DNA of 64,000 nt from JACDAN01 sp963721345 (lineage in GTDB: Bacteria; Actinomycetota; Thermoleophilia; Gaiellales; Gaiellaceae). A program made the translations under genes and the position numbers. Shown piece after piece: positions 1-8,318 of the stretch. The stretch is taken from positions 1,550,001 to 1,614,000 of the forward strand of contig CAVRIT010000001.1 in the NCBI GenBank assembly GCA_963721345.1. Reading direction: 5' to 3'. The notes beneath the pieces are model-generated. The model was given only the letters and a program-made list of their open reading frames with translations, did no database searches and was not told where the DNA came from. Within the stretch, counting starts at the first letter, position 1. Each line of letters begins with the position of its first letter.

Positions 1-1056
1 CCACCCGGTTCGGCCGCCGACACCGACGCCGGACGCCGACTCGATGTAGGTCGTGGCCGAGGAAGCCGACGCGAAGCCGCCGGCTGCCGCGGCGACGGAG
101 TCCACGAGCAGCGGCTTCTGGATCTCCGGCATCTCGCCCTGCTGGTTCACGTAGCCGGCTTGCCGGCCGACCCCGACGAGCGTCCCCATCGTGTCGAAGA
201 AGTCGGCGAGGAAGAGCGTGAAGACGAGCGCCAGCGCCGCCACGAACGGCAGCGTCGAGAACGCGTCGAAGCTGATGTCGCCGACGATGCTGAAGTCCGG
301 GCTCTGGACGATGTCGTCCGGCCAGCGAGCCCAGCCGACGACCTCCTCGGGGTAGACGTCGGCGGCGTAGTTGACGATCGTCGCGAAGACGGTCGTCAGG
401 ACGATGCCGACGAGCAGGTCGCCCGGGAAGCCTCGTGCGCGCAGCCCCATCGTCAGCAGGAGACCGAAGAGCACGATCACGACGCTCCAGGTGGTGAACG
501 GCGTCAGGTCGGTCGGCGTGGGCGTCTCGCGCCCCTGGACCAGGCCTGAGTTGTAGAGGCCGATGAACGCGATGAAGAGGCCGATCCCGACGGCGATCGC
601 CTTCTTCAGCTCGAGCGGGATGGCCCGCATGATCGCCTCGCGGAGCCCGAGCACGACGAGCAGCGTGATCGCCAAGCCTTCGATCACCACGAGCCCCATG
701 GCTTCCGGGAAGCCGAGGCCGTTGTCGGCGACGAGTGTGAACGCGACGACGGCGTTCAGCCCGAGGCCCGGCGCGATCGCATAGGCCATGTTGGTGTAGA
801 GGCCCATGATGATCGTCATCACTCCGGCGACGAGGCACGTCGACGTGAGGACGGCGTCGAACTCGAGGCCGGCGTTCTCGAGCCCTTGCACCCCGGCGAA
901 CGAGAGAATCGCGGGGTTCACGAAGATGATGTAGGACATGACGATGAAGGTCGTGATGCCGGCGACGGTGTCTGTGCGCGGCGTAGTCCGTCGCTCGCGG
1001 AACTTGAAGAAGCGATGGAAGGACGACGACTCGGTCGCGGCGGCGCGTTCGCTCAT
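1..1056 (-). CDS. NCS2-family purine permease (AzgA/PbuG-like), 3' end outside window
   Basis: Integral membrane nucleobase:proton symporter, probably for hypoxanthine, guanine or adenine. The minus-strand reading starts at the ATG at 1056 (MSERAAATESSSFHRFFKF), preceded by a good ribosome site (AAAGGAG, 8 nt upstream). It stays open to the window edge, giving about 352 residues with many hydrophobic segments. The AzgA-type opening (RTDTVAGITTFIVMSYIIFV) and, near the visible end, the family signature ATTYIESASGVGVGGRTG are both readable. The C-terminal part is missing because the window ends. It diverges from the allantoate-amidohydrolase-like gene and sits beside a complete urate pathway, so purine uptake is the likely role. 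Exact base preference cannot be read from sequence. Confidence 0.9.
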   Translation of the reverse strand, partial: MSERAAATESSSFHRFFKFRERRTTPRTDTVAGITTFIVMSYIIFVNPAILSFAGVQGLENAGLEFDAVLTSTCLVAGVMTIIMGLYTNMAYAIAPGLGLNAVVAFTLVADNGLGFPEAMGLVVIEGLAITLLVVLGLREAIMRAIPLELKKAIAVGIGLFIAFIGLYNSGLVQGRETPTPTDLTPFTTWSVVIVLFGLLLTMGLRARGFPGDLLVGIVLTTVFATIVNYAADVYPEEVVGWARWPDDIVQSPDFSIVGDISFDAFSTLPFVAALALVFTLFLADFFDTMGTLVGVGRQAGYVNQQGEMPEIQKPLLVDSVAAAAGGFASASSATTYIESASGVGVGGRTGW

Positions 1057-1080
1057 GCAGAAGCTCCTTTCCGCAGGTAC

Positions 1081-2124
1081 GTGAGCGCGACCTTAAAACA
1101 GCGGCTGGACGACGTTTTCCACATCGGGAACGGCGTCGGGGCGAATCGCGTCGGCGGGACACTTGAGGAGGACGAGGCCTGCCACCTGGCGGTCGGCTGG
1201 ATGGAGGAGGCGGGCCTCTCGGTGGAGGTCGACGAGCGCGGAAACGTGGTTGGACGGCTCCCGGGCTCGCGGCCCGAGCTGCCTGAGGTCTGGACGGGGT
1301 CGCACCTGGATTCCGTGCCGCAGGGCGGTCGGTACGACGGGGCGCTCGGCGTCGTCGCGGGGCTCGAGGCGGTCACGGCGATCGGGCCGTCGGAGCGAAC
1401 CTTGGGCGTCGTCGTCTTCCGCGACGAGGAAACGGGATGCCACGGGTCGCGCTGGCGGGTGCGCAACGGCGCGCTGCCTGGGTTCTACGTGGAGCTGCAC
1501 GTCGAGCAGGGGCCGCGGCTCGAGCGCGCGGGCGCGCCGCTCGCCGTCGTGTCGTCCATTGCCGGGATCATCCGGTGCACGCGGACCTTTACCGGGCGGG
1601 CCGACCACGCGGGCACGACGCCGATGGACGTTCGACAGGACGCCCTGACCGCGGCGGCGGAGTACGTGCTCGAGGTGCGCGACCGCGCGGCGGAGATCGA
1701 CGACGCGGTGGCGACGGTGGGCCAACTGGACCTCGAGCCGGGCGCCGCGAACGTCGTCCCGGCGGAGGTTCGGGTGACCGTGGACGCGAGGGCGCCCGAC
1801 CAGGAGCGGCTCGATCGCCTCGTGTCCGCGCTGGGCCTGGAGGACGCGCACTACCGAATCCCACCCGTTGCGATGTCCGACAGCGTTCGCGCGATCCTCC
1901 GCGAGGAGATCGAGTCACGGGGCCAGCCCGTGGTCGAGCTGACCTCCGGCGCGGGCCACGACGCAGCTCCGCTCGGAGGGGCAGGCGTCCAGTCCGGGAT
2001 GCTCTTCGTCCGGAGCCTGGCGGGCGGCGCGAGCCACTCGCCGGACGAGCACTCGAGCGACGAAGACATCGGCCTTGCGGTCGATGTCCTTTCGACCACG
2101 CTCGAGCGCCTCGCCGCTTCTTAA
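1081..2124 (+). CDS. M20-family Zn-dependent amidohydrolase, allantoate amidohydrolase/carbamoylase-like
   Basis: Predicted binuclear-metal hydrolase of the allantoate amidohydrolase / N-carbamoyl amino acid hydrolase family. It would release ammonia and CO2 from allantoate or cleave ureido acids. Metal and substrate motifs are clear: GSHLDSVPQGGRYDGALG (about residue 73), DEE (about 116), ELHVEQGP (about 138), the dimerisation segment GRADHAGTTPMD, GHDA, and SHSPDEHSS near the end. I take the GTG at 1081 because homology to the family N-terminus begins there; no good ribosome site is seen. At 347 residues it is about 50-60 shorter than usual. The loss lies between the DEE motif and ELHVEQGP, where the family normally has a longer loop. 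It diverges from the permease and lies beside urate genes, which favours allantoate as substrate; that is inference. Confidence 0.82.
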   Translation: MSATLKQRLDDVFHIGNGVGANRVGGTLEEDEACHLAVGWMEEAGLSVEVDERGNVVGRLPGSRPELPEVWTGSHLDSVPQGGRYDGALGVVAGLEAVTAIGPSERTLGVVVFRDEETGCHGSRWRVRNGALPGFYVELHVEQGPRLERAGAPLAVVSSIAGIIRCTRTFTGRADHAGTTPMDVRQDALTAAAEYVLEVRDRAAEIDDAVATVGQLDLEPGAANVVPAEVRVTVDARAPDQERLDRLVSALGLEDAHYRIPPVAMSDSVRAILREEIESRGQPVVELTSGAGHDAAPLGGAGVQSGMLFVRSLAGGASHSPDEHSSDEDIGLAVDVLSTTLERLAAS

Positions 2125-2213
2125 CGGGACCAGGTCCCTTAAGGGGCAAGCTGCGCTTCGCGGCCCACAGATTCAACGCAACCGCGCGCCGGGCCGTTTA
2201 CGGGACCAGGTCC
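2124..2213. repeat. Two direct copies of a palindromic 14-mer in a convergent intergenic gap
   Basis: ACGGGACCAGGTCC occurs at 2124-2137 and again at 2200-2213. The core GGGACC-A-GGTCC(C) is itself palindromic. The first copy touches the TAA stop of the M20 gene and is followed by CCCTTAAGGG, another palindrome. The gap lies between two convergent genes, so a terminator or REP-like role is possible, but there is no T tract. Confidence 0.55.
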
Positions 2214-2230
2214 ACGCGCGGAACCGTGAC

Positions 2231-2638
2231 CTAACGTTCGCGGAACTGAATCGGCTGGGCGCCTTCCCAGAGGGTCAGCCGACCGAGCTCCTTCAGGTGC
2301 TCCTGCCCCTCGACGAGCGTCGCGAAGTGGTTCGCCCAGAGCTCGCCGGCCTTGCTCTTGAAGTGGCAGTAGCCGTAGGGGAAGAGAAGCTCCGTCTCGC
2401 TCTCGCCGCCCGGGTAGAGGGCCAGCTCGCCCGGATGCGGATACGAGGTCGCGTTCTCCGGGCCGATGCCGAGGTCGCGGTCTCCCCAGGGGATCCAGTT
2501 CGACTCCCCGCTCCAGCGGCAGTGGATGATCCGGTCCTCGAGCGGCAGCATCGCGCGGAACGCGGCAACCGTGTCCGGCGCCAGTTCCTCCTCGAAACGG
2601 GCGACGAACGTGAACGGGCCGGCGGTGATCTCGAGCAC
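2231..2638 (-). CDS. DUF3830 family protein (cyclophilin-like fold)
   Basis: 135-residue soluble protein starting at a GTG. The pattern (ARFEEELAPDTVAAF, CRWSGES, ENATSYPHPGELALYPGG, ANHFATLVEG) matches DUF3830. As I recall, that family adopts a cyclophilin-like beta-barrel and is often found near hydantoin or amidohydrolase genes; no biochemical function is established to my knowledge. It is last in the minus-strand urate operon, 9 nt after the puuD stop. Context suggests an accessory or catalytic role in ureide or purine-derived amide breakdown. It has no signal peptide or membrane segment. Confidence 0.8.
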   Translation of the reverse strand: MLEITAGPFTFVARFEEELAPDTVAAFRAMLPLEDRIIHCRWSGESNWIPWGDRDLGIGPENATSYPHPGELALYPGGESETELLFPYGYCHFKSKAGELWANHFATLVEGQEHLKELGRLTLWEGAQPIQFRER

Positions 2639-2647
2639 GCCCGGAAC

Positions 2648-3832
2648 CTACTCCACCGAGTCAAGCCAGGCGCCGAGCGTCTCCCGCTCCTCGTCGGTCA
2701 TCCCCGTGACGTTGCCGAGCGGCATCGCCTCGGTTCGCACCGCCTGTTCCTCCACCGCGGCCGACTGGTCGACGATCTGCTCGCGGGTCTCGAGCACGAC
2801 GCCGCCGGGCGGCGCGTCGAACCCCTCCTCCGTCGGGTTCTGCGCATGACAGGGAACGCACCGCTGCTGCACGATCGCCACCGCCTTCGCCTCGTCCACC
2901 TGCGCTCCGGACGACCCGCCTCCCTCGTCCGGCCGGATCGCCACGGCGAGCAGAACAGCAGCCAAGAACGCGCTCGCCAGGATCCACCACCGCGTCCGAC
3001 CCGCGTGCCGCAGGTTGAAGAAGTGGCGGATCCACGCTCCGATCAGCGCGAGCGCGACGAGCACCAGCCACGCATGCTCGTGCCCGTAGGTGAAGGCGAA
3101 GTGGTTCGAGATCATCGTGAAGACGACCGGCAGCGTCAGGTAGTTGTTGTGCACGGAGCGCCGCTTCGCCTCGAGCCCCGGAGCAGGATCCGGCTCCCGC
3201 CCAGCCTCCTTCGCCCGGATGAGCTCCCAGTGCGCGGGGATGATGTTGAAGAGGACGTTGGCCGCCATGATCGTCCCGAGCATCGCGCCTACCTGGAGGT
3301 AAGCGGCCCGTCCCGAGAAGACCTGGGCCGCGCCGTAGGCCGACGCCACGACCAGCCCGAGCAGCAGCAGGCCGACGACGACGTCGCTCTTGAAGAGCAT
3401 GCAGGCGAGGTCGTAGACGACCCACGCGGCGGCCAGCCCGATCAGGCTGACGCCGATCGCCGCCGCCACCGGGATGTCCGCGACGGACTCGTCGATCAGG
3501 TACGTCTCGGCGTTCCAGTAGTAGAGGACGACGAGCAGCCCGAAACCCGACAGCCACGTCGCGTACGCCTCCCACTTGAACCAGTGCAGCGGCTCCGGCA
3601 GCTCGGCCGGCGCAACGCGGTACTTGGTCATCCGGTAGAAGCCGCCACCGTGGATCTCCCACGACTCGCCGGCGACGCCCTCCTCCTCGACGCGCGGCCG
3701 CCCGAGGTGGTTGTCCAGCGCGACGAAGTAGAACGACGTCCCGATCCACACGATCCCGGCGACCACGTGCAGCCAGCGGAACCCGAGCTCGAGCCAGTCC
3801 TTCCAGTAGGGGTCGATCAGCGCGAGCGCCAA
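2648..3832 (-). CDS. puuD: Membrane-bound urate hydroxylase with C-terminal cytochrome c (PuuD)
   Basis: Oxidises urate to 5-hydroxyisourate in the membrane, passing electrons to a c-type heme rather than to oxygen. The N-terminal 300 residues hold about eight hydrophobic helices of the urate-oxidase N-terminal domain family (HVVAGIVWIGTSFYFVALD; SVHNNYLTLPVVFTMISNH). The C-terminal 80 residues form a cytochrome c domain with heme motif CVPCH near residue 325 and a likely axial Met in TEAMPLGN. The start is a TTG at 3832 that overlaps the uraD stop by 16 nt, so translation is probably coupled. The family is known from Agrobacterium PuuD. This arrangement avoids the hydrogen peroxide made by soluble uricase and fits the qcr respiratory genes elsewhere in the window. 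Confidence 0.9.
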   Translation of the reverse strand: MALALIDPYWKDWLELGFRWLHVVAGIVWIGTSFYFVALDNHLGRPRVEEEGVAGESWEIHGGGFYRMTKYRVAPAELPEPLHWFKWEAYATWLSGFGLLVVLYYWNAETYLIDESVADIPVAAAIGVSLIGLAAAWVVYDLACMLFKSDVVVGLLLLGLVVASAYGAAQVFSGRAAYLQVGAMLGTIMAANVLFNIIPAHWELIRAKEAGREPDPAPGLEAKRRSVHNNYLTLPVVFTMISNHFAFTYGHEHAWLVLVALALIGAWIRHFFNLRHAGRTRWWILASAFLAAVLLAVAIRPDEGGGSSGAQVDEAKAVAIVQQRCVPCHAQNPTEEGFDAPPGGVVLETREQIVDQSAAVEEQAVRTEAMPLGNVTGMTDEERETLGAWLDSVE

Positions 3833-4233
3833 CGGTCCTGCGCAATCGCGACGAGGTCGCGGATTCCGGTCTCGAGCTCCTCCTCAGGCGTGTTGGCGAG
3901 CCGGTCCCTGAGCACCTCGAGAATCTCCTCACGCGGGCGGCCCGCGACATGGACGACGAAGCGGAAGCCGAACTTCTCCTCGTAGACCTGGTTCAGGTAG
4001 GCGAGCTCCGTCAGCACCGCAGGGTTGCCGCCGTGCTGCTCGGGCGAGGGCTCGCCGATCCTCGGGTGCGCCGCGAGCGCCTCGACCTTGTCCTCCGCCG
4101 GCAGCTCGAGCGCGATCTCCTCGGCCCGGCCCAGCGGATCGACCGTCTCGGCCAGCACGGAGACGAGGGTGCTCGGCCCGCTGAAGAGCTCCTCGAGCTC
4201 CTCGCGGCTCAGCTGCCCCGGTAGCTCGCGCAT
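3817..4233 (-). CDS. uraD: 2-oxo-4-hydroxy-4-carboxy-5-ureidoimidazoline (OHCU) decarboxylase
   Basis: Decarboxylates OHCU to (S)-allantoin, the last step of the three-step urate-to-allantoin route. The 138-residue all-helical protein has the catalytic histidine motif AAHPRIGE, followed by ELAYLNQVYEEKFGFRFVV and the GRPREEIL segment, all diagnostic for the family. Its ATG at 4233 lies 25 nt inside the HIU hydrolase gene, and its 3' end overlaps puuD by 16 nt. It therefore sits in a tightly coupled operon with the two preceding pathway steps. Confidence 0.93.
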   Translation of the reverse strand: MRELPGQLSREELEELFSGPSTLVSVLAETVDPLGRAEEIALELPAEDKVEALAAHPRIGEPSPEQHGGNPAVLTELAYLNQVYEEKFGFRFVVHVAGRPREEILEVLRDRLANTPEEELETGIRDLVAIAQDRWRSR

Positions 4234-4502
4234 CCGAAGGGAGAGACGAGGAGCGGGACGTGGTAATGGCCGTCGTCGAGCCTGACCTCGAGCTCGACGC
4301 GGCGGAAGAACGGCGACGGCGGGTGGAAGACGAGGCGGTAGTCACCCGGGCCGAGGTCGGCGCCGAGCTCGGCGATCCGCCCGTCGCCGTCGGTCTCGCC
4401 GGAGCCGATCCGCTCGTCGCCGCGGAGGAGCTCGACGAGCACGCCGCTCGCCGGCACTCCGCGGCCGGTGTCGAGCACGTGGGTCGAGAGCGAGACGCTC
4501 AC
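4209..4502 (-). CDS. uraH: 5-hydroxyisourate hydrolase (transthyretin-related)
   Basis: Hydrolyses 5-hydroxyisourate to OHCU. The reading frame is open much further upstream, but the protein proper begins at the GTG at 4502. That codon forms a GTGA overlap with the stop of the preceding deaminase and gives 97 residues starting VSVSLSTHVLDTGRG, a typical family length. The N-terminal STHVLDTGRG motif (active-site His), the FFRRVELEVRLDDGHYHVP strand and the C-terminal YRGS tetrapeptide are present. The usual SPYGYSTYRGS ending reads SPFGCASYRGS here, a small deviation close to the active site. Confidence 0.92.
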   Translation of the reverse strand: MSVSLSTHVLDTGRGVPASGVLVELLRGDERIGSGETDGDGRIAELGADLGPGDYRLVFHPPSPFFRRVELEVRLDDGHYHVPLLVSPFGCASYRGS

Positions 4503-5809
4503 GGGAGGAATCTTCGCGCCTCCGCGCGATGCTCGCGCGCGATCTCGTCCTCGTCGGCGCGGACAAGCTGTCCGTCGCGCACGATCTCCTCTCCGCCGAC
4601 GTAGAGGCGGTCGACTCGGTGCGGCGCCGACAGGACGAGCCCCGCGACCAGATCCGCGGCACCGGCGAGCTGGAGCCGGTCGGTCGACCAGACGGCGAGG
4701 TCGGCCCGCTTGCCCGGCTCGAGCGAGCCGACGTCGTCGCGGCGGAGCACTTCTGCGCCGCCGCGCGTCGCCAGTCGCAGCGCGTCGCGGGCGGTCATCG
4801 CCTCGGGCCCGCCGCGGCCGCGCGCGACGAGCAGCGCCTGCTTCACGTCGAAGAAGAGGTCGCTGCGCTCGTTCGACGCGGAGCCGTCGACGCCGAGCCC
4901 CACGCGCACCCCCGCATCGAGGAGGTCGCGGACCGGCGCGACTCCGGCGCCGAGCCGGAGGTTCGAGGTCGGGCAGTGCGCCACGCCCGTCCCCGTGTCC
5001 GCGAACCGCTGGACCTCGGCCCCGGAGAGGTGGACGCAGTGCGCGCACCAGACGTCCTCGGCGAGCCAGCCGAGTTGCTCGAGGTACTCGACCGGGGTGC
5101 AGCCGTAGAGCTCCTGGCAGTACGCCTCCTCCTCGGCCGTCTCCGCCAGGTGCGTGTGCAGCGGCACGCCCAGGCGGCGGGCGAGCTCCGCGGACTCCCG
5201 CATGAGCTCCTTCGTGACCGAGAACGGGGAGCACGGGGCGACGGCGATGTCGACCCCACTGGCCGCGAGTTGCTCGGTCTCCGCGAGGATCGTGTCGAGG
5301 TCCTCGACCAGGGAGTCCGGCGGAAGGCCGCCCTGCGATTCGCCGAGGTCCATCGAGCCGCGTCCAAAGACCAGCCGCACGCCGATCGATTCCGCAGCGC
5401 GAAGGAGCGCTTCGCCGATGCCGCTCTCCCCACGCGGGAAGACGTAGTGGTGGTCGAAGACCGTCGTGCAGCCCGACAGCGCGAGCTCGGCGAGCCCGGT
5501 TCGCGCGGCGGCGTACTCCGAATCGGCGTCGATCCGGGCCCAGACGGGATAGAGCGTCTTGAGCCACGTGAAGAGGTCCGCCTGCTGAGCCTGCGCCCGA
5601 GTGAGGGTCTGGTACAGGTGGTGGTGGGTGTTGACCAGGCCCGGAGTGACGACAGCCCCGCCGAGGTCGACACGCTCGTCCGCCTCGGGCGGCGCGCCGC
5701 CGCCGGCCGCTTCGACCCGGCCCTCCGAGATCAACACCCAGCCGTCCTCGTGCTCCGTTCGCGCGTCGTCCATGGTCACGACCCACGCGCCGTGCAACAG
5801 CGTGCTCAT
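4499..5809 (-). CDS. Amidohydrolase: 8-oxoguanine deaminase-like (guanine/hydroxy-purine deaminase)
   Basis: Cytosolic TIM-barrel metal hydrolase deaminating an oxidised or ordinary purine: 8-oxoguanine to urate, or guanine to xanthine. The start is the ATG at 5809 in an ATGA overlap with adenine deaminase; the frame is open upstream but non-homologous. Metal ligands are visible in NTHHHLYQTLTRAQ, HTHLAET, AHCVHL and GVDGSASNE. NTHHHLYQ and the DLFTWLKTLYPVWA segment that follows resemble characterised 8-oxoguanine deaminases more than classical GuaD. About 436 residues, a full length for the family. Hydroxyatrazine-type hydrolases are close relatives, so the substrate call rests mainly on the purine operon context. 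Confidence 0.85.
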   Translation of the reverse strand: MSTLLHGAWVVTMDDARTEHEDGWVLISEGRVEAAGGGAPPEADERVDLGGAVVTPGLVNTHHHLYQTLTRAQAQQADLFTWLKTLYPVWARIDADSEYAAARTGLAELALSGCTTVFDHHYVFPRGESGIGEALLRAAESIGVRLVFGRGSMDLGESQGGLPPDSLVEDLDTILAETEQLAASGVDIAVAPCSPFSVTKELMRESAELARRLGVPLHTHLAETAEEEAYCQELYGCTPVEYLEQLGWLAEDVWCAHCVHLSGAEVQRFADTGTGVAHCPTSNLRLGAGVAPVRDLLDAGVRVGLGVDGSASNERSDLFFDVKQALLVARGRGGPEAMTARDALRLATRGGAEVLRRDDVGSLEPGKRADLAVWSTDRLQLAGAADLVAGLVLSAPHRVDRLYVGGEEIVRDGQLVRADEDEIAREHRAEARRFLP

Positions 5810-7500
5810 ATCTGCAGCGGGACGAGCTCGAAGCGGTCGACATCGACGAGCCCGCGGTCGGTGATCTTCAGGCTCGGGATCACGGACAGGGCCAGGAACG
5901 CCATCGACTGGAACGGCGACGCCAGCTCGCAGCCGAGCTCGCGCGCAGCGTCGACGCACGCCCTGCTCGCAGCGATCACGTCGTCCAGAGGCTCGTCGGA
6001 GAGGAGCCCGGCAATCGGGAGCTTGAGCTCCGCCTTCACGATTCCGGCGTCCACCACGACCACGCCGCCGCCCGTGTCGGCGAGGCGCCGAACAGCGCGA
6101 AGCATGTCGTCGTCCTTGGCGCCGACGACGACGATGTTGTGCGCGTCGTGGGCGACCGTCGAGGCGATCGCTCCGCTCCGCAACCCGAAGCCACGGACGA
6201 GCCCGAGACCCACGCGACCTGTCCCCAGGTGCCGCTCGACGACGGCGATCTTCAAGAGGTCTCGCTCGGTATCGGACACCGCCCGGCCGTTCTCGACGCG
6301 CGGTGTGTCAGTCAGAGAGTCCGTGACGATCTGGTCCGGGACGATCCCGATCACTCGCGCCTGCCCGTCTCCCTCCCACGGCACCACGAAGTCGTTCGTG
6401 GCGAGCGGGCGGATCCGGACGGTGTGCCGGACCCACTCGGGCACCTCGGGCCGCGGGATCTCCTCGACGTGCCGGCCGGCCTTCAGCACGACATCGGGCT
6501 CGAAGCGCTCCAGGTCGGGGAGGACGAGCACGTCGGCCTGGTAGCCGGGGGCGAGCGCGCCGAAGTCGCGCAGGCCGTGCCACTGCGCCGGGTTGAAGCT
6601 CGCCATCACGAGCGCGTCCTCCGGCGCGACGCCGGCCGCGACCGCCTCGCGCACCATCGAGTTGACGTGGCCCTCCTCGGCGATGTGCTCCGGTTCGCGA
6701 TCGTCGGTGCAGAAGGCCAGGCGATGGGGCCCGAACTCGTGGACGAGCGGCAGCAGCTCATGGAGGTTCCGCGCGCCCGACGCCTCGCGGATCAGCACCC
6801 ACATCCCGACCCGCAGTCGCTGCCGGGCCTCCTCGAGCGTGCTCATCTCGTGGTCGGAGCGAATGCCGGCCGCGGCGTAGGCGTTCAGCCCTTTTCCGAG
6901 CAGCGAGGGCGCGTGGCCGTCGACGTGCGTCGCTCCCGGCAGGGCGAGCTTCGCCAGCTCGGCGTCGCTACCCGAGACGACGCCCGGGAAGTTCATCATC
7001 TCCGCCAGCCCCAGCACGCGGCGGCGGCGGAGCAGCCCCTCGAGGTCGCCTGGAAGGAGGGGGCGCCGCGGCGACTCGAACTCCGAGGCCGGGACGCACG
7101 AAGACGCCATGAAGAACACGTCCAGCGGCAGGTCGTGGCAGAGGTCGGCCAGCCAGTGGACGCCGTCGGTTCCGAGCACGTTTGCGATCTCGTGCGGGTC
7201 GGCCACCACCGCCGTCGTGCCCAGGGGCAGGACGAGCCGGGCGAACTCGTCGACGAGCAGCTTCGAGGATTCGAGGTGCATGTGCGCGTCGATGAACCCG
7301 GGTACGACGTGCTTCCCCGTCGCGTCGAGCGTCTCCAAGCCCTCGTAGTCGCCTAGGCCGGCCACGTAGCCGTCCGCGATCGCCAGGTCGCCCTCCAGCC
7401 ACTCGCGCGTGAAGACGGAGAAGACCCGGCCACCCCGGATGACGAGGTCGGCGGGCTCGTCGCCTCGGGCGACCGCCAAGCGGTGCGCAAGTTCGGGCAT
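5806..7500 (-). CDS. ade: Adenine deaminase
   Basis: Converts adenine to hypoxanthine, feeding xanthine dehydrogenase. The 564-residue amidohydrolase has the metal motif GFIDAHMHLESS, the adenine-deaminase block VVADPHEIANVLG, HVDGHAP, and a C-terminal domain with GSIAS-like GAIASTVAHDAHNIVVVG, all diagnostic. It is the first gene of the six-gene minus-strand operon and overlaps the next gene by ATGA. Its ATG is only 29 nt from the start of the divergent xdhB gene. A TACGTT hexamer 9 nt upstream of the start could be its -10, leaving almost no leader. Confidence 0.95.
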   Translation of the reverse strand: MPELAHRLAVARGDEPADLVIRGGRVFSVFTREWLEGDLAIADGYVAGLGDYEGLETLDATGKHVVPGFIDAHMHLESSKLLVDEFARLVLPLGTTAVVADPHEIANVLGTDGVHWLADLCHDLPLDVFFMASSCVPASEFESPRRPLLPGDLEGLLRRRRVLGLAEMMNFPGVVSGSDAELAKLALPGATHVDGHAPSLLGKGLNAYAAAGIRSDHEMSTLEEARQRLRVGMWVLIREASGARNLHELLPLVHEFGPHRLAFCTDDREPEHIAEEGHVNSMVREAVAAGVAPEDALVMASFNPAQWHGLRDFGALAPGYQADVLVLPDLERFEPDVVLKAGRHVEEIPRPEVPEWVRHTVRIRPLATNDFVVPWEGDGQARVIGIVPDQIVTDSLTDTPRVENGRAVSDTERDLLKIAVVERHLGTGRVGLGLVRGFGLRSGAIASTVAHDAHNIVVVGAKDDDMLRAVRRLADTGGGVVVVDAGIVKAELKLPIAGLLSDEPLDDVIAASRACVDAARELGCELASPFQSMAFLALSVIPSLKITDRGLVDVDRFELVPLQI

Positions 7501-7509
7501 TGCAGGAGG

Positions 7510-7522
7510 AACGTACTAGCCT
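7510..7522. promoter_or_regulatory. Back-to-back -10 elements for divergent ade and xdh operons
   Basis: Within the 29-bp gap, TACGTT (minus strand, 7510-7515) and TAGCCT (plus strand, 7517-7522) lie one base apart and point outward. TAGCCT is 7 nt before the xdhB GTG; TACGTT is 9 nt before the ade ATG. Any -35 elements must sit inside the opposite coding start, so the two polymerases would compete for the same DNA. Read from sequence only; no start site is mapped. Confidence 0.5.
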
Positions 7523-7529
7523 TGCGCGG

Positions 7530-8318
7530 GTGGACGTGCTGACTCCGCGCACGCTGGACGAGGCGCTCGCGCTGAAGGCGGAGCGGCCCGACGCCGTTCC
7601 GATCGAGGGCGGTACGGACCTGATGGTCGAGCTCAACTTCGATCGAGCCCGGCCTGCGGCGATCCTCAACCTGAACGAGGTCGGCGAGCTGAAGGGCTGG
7701 TCTCGCGACGACGGCGCGCTCAGGCTCGGCGCCGGTCTCACGTACACGAAGATCAGGCGCGAGCTGCGGGACGAGCTCCCGGCGCTCGCCGAGGCCTCGC
7801 GCACCGTCGGCTCGCCGCAGATCCAGAACCGGGGGACGGTCGGCGGCAATCTCGGGACGGCCTCGCCCGCCGGCGACGCGCTACCGCCGCTGCTGATCGA
7901 CGACGCGGAGGTCGAGCTTGCGAGCAGGCGCGGCGTTCGCCGGATGCCTGTTCGCGAGTTCCTGGTCGGCCCGAAGCGGAACGCGCTCGAGCCGGACGAG
8001 CTGATCACGGCCGTGCTTGTCAGCCCGAGCGGCGCGAAGCAGACGTTCATGAAGGTCGGGCCGCGGAACGCGATGGTGATCGCGGTCTGCTCCCTCGCGC
8101 TCTCGGCGGACCGCGAGCGGGGTGAGCTGCGCGCGTCGTACGGCTCGGCGGGCCCCGTCACGGGGCTCGTCGTCGCACCGATCGAGCACCGCGCCGGCTT
8201 TGCGGAGCAGGTCGCGGCCGCGGCAAGCCCGATCGACGACGTCCGAGGCACCGCCGCCTACCGGCGTCACGCCCTCCGGGTCTTGACGGAGCGGGCCCTC
8301 GACCGGTGCCTCGCATGA
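7530..8318 (+). CDS. xdhB: Xanthine dehydrogenase-type FAD-binding subunit
   Basis: Medium subunit of a three-part molybdenum hydroxylase (CO dehydrogenase/XDH CoxM-like); FAD passes electrons from the iron-sulfur subunit to acceptor. FAD motifs are visible: PIEGGTDLMVELNF at the N-terminus, then GSPQIQNRGTVGGNLGTASPAGD. I choose the GTG at 7530 (VDVLTPRTLDEAL), which matches the family start and lies 7 nt after a TAGCCT hexamer. A TTG at 7500 would add ten unlikely residues. It gives 262 residues. Joined to xdhC by an ATGA overlap. Confidence 0.9.
   Translation: MDVLTPRTLDEALALKAERPDAVPIEGGTDLMVELNFDRARPAAILNLNEVGELKGWSRDDGALRLGAGLTYTKIRRELRDELPALAEASRTVGSPQIQNRGTVGGNLGTASPAGDALPPLLIDDAEVELASRRGVRRMPVREFLVGPKRNALEPDELITAVLVSPSGAKQTFMKVGPRNAMVIAVCSLALSADRERGELRASYGSAGPVTGLVVAPIEHRAGFAEQVAAAASPIDDVRGTAAYRRHALRVLTERALDRCLA

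Noticed and set aside
2075..3985. 636-codon plus-strand open frame across puuD and uraD
   Set aside because: Antisense shadow in GC-rich DNA; Arg/Pro/Asp-rich with no recognisable domain, whereas the minus strand encodes clear PuuD and UraD.
4529..6544. 671-codon plus-strand open frame across the two deaminase genes
   Set aside because: Shadow of the amidohydrolase genes on the minus strand; composition is not protein-like.
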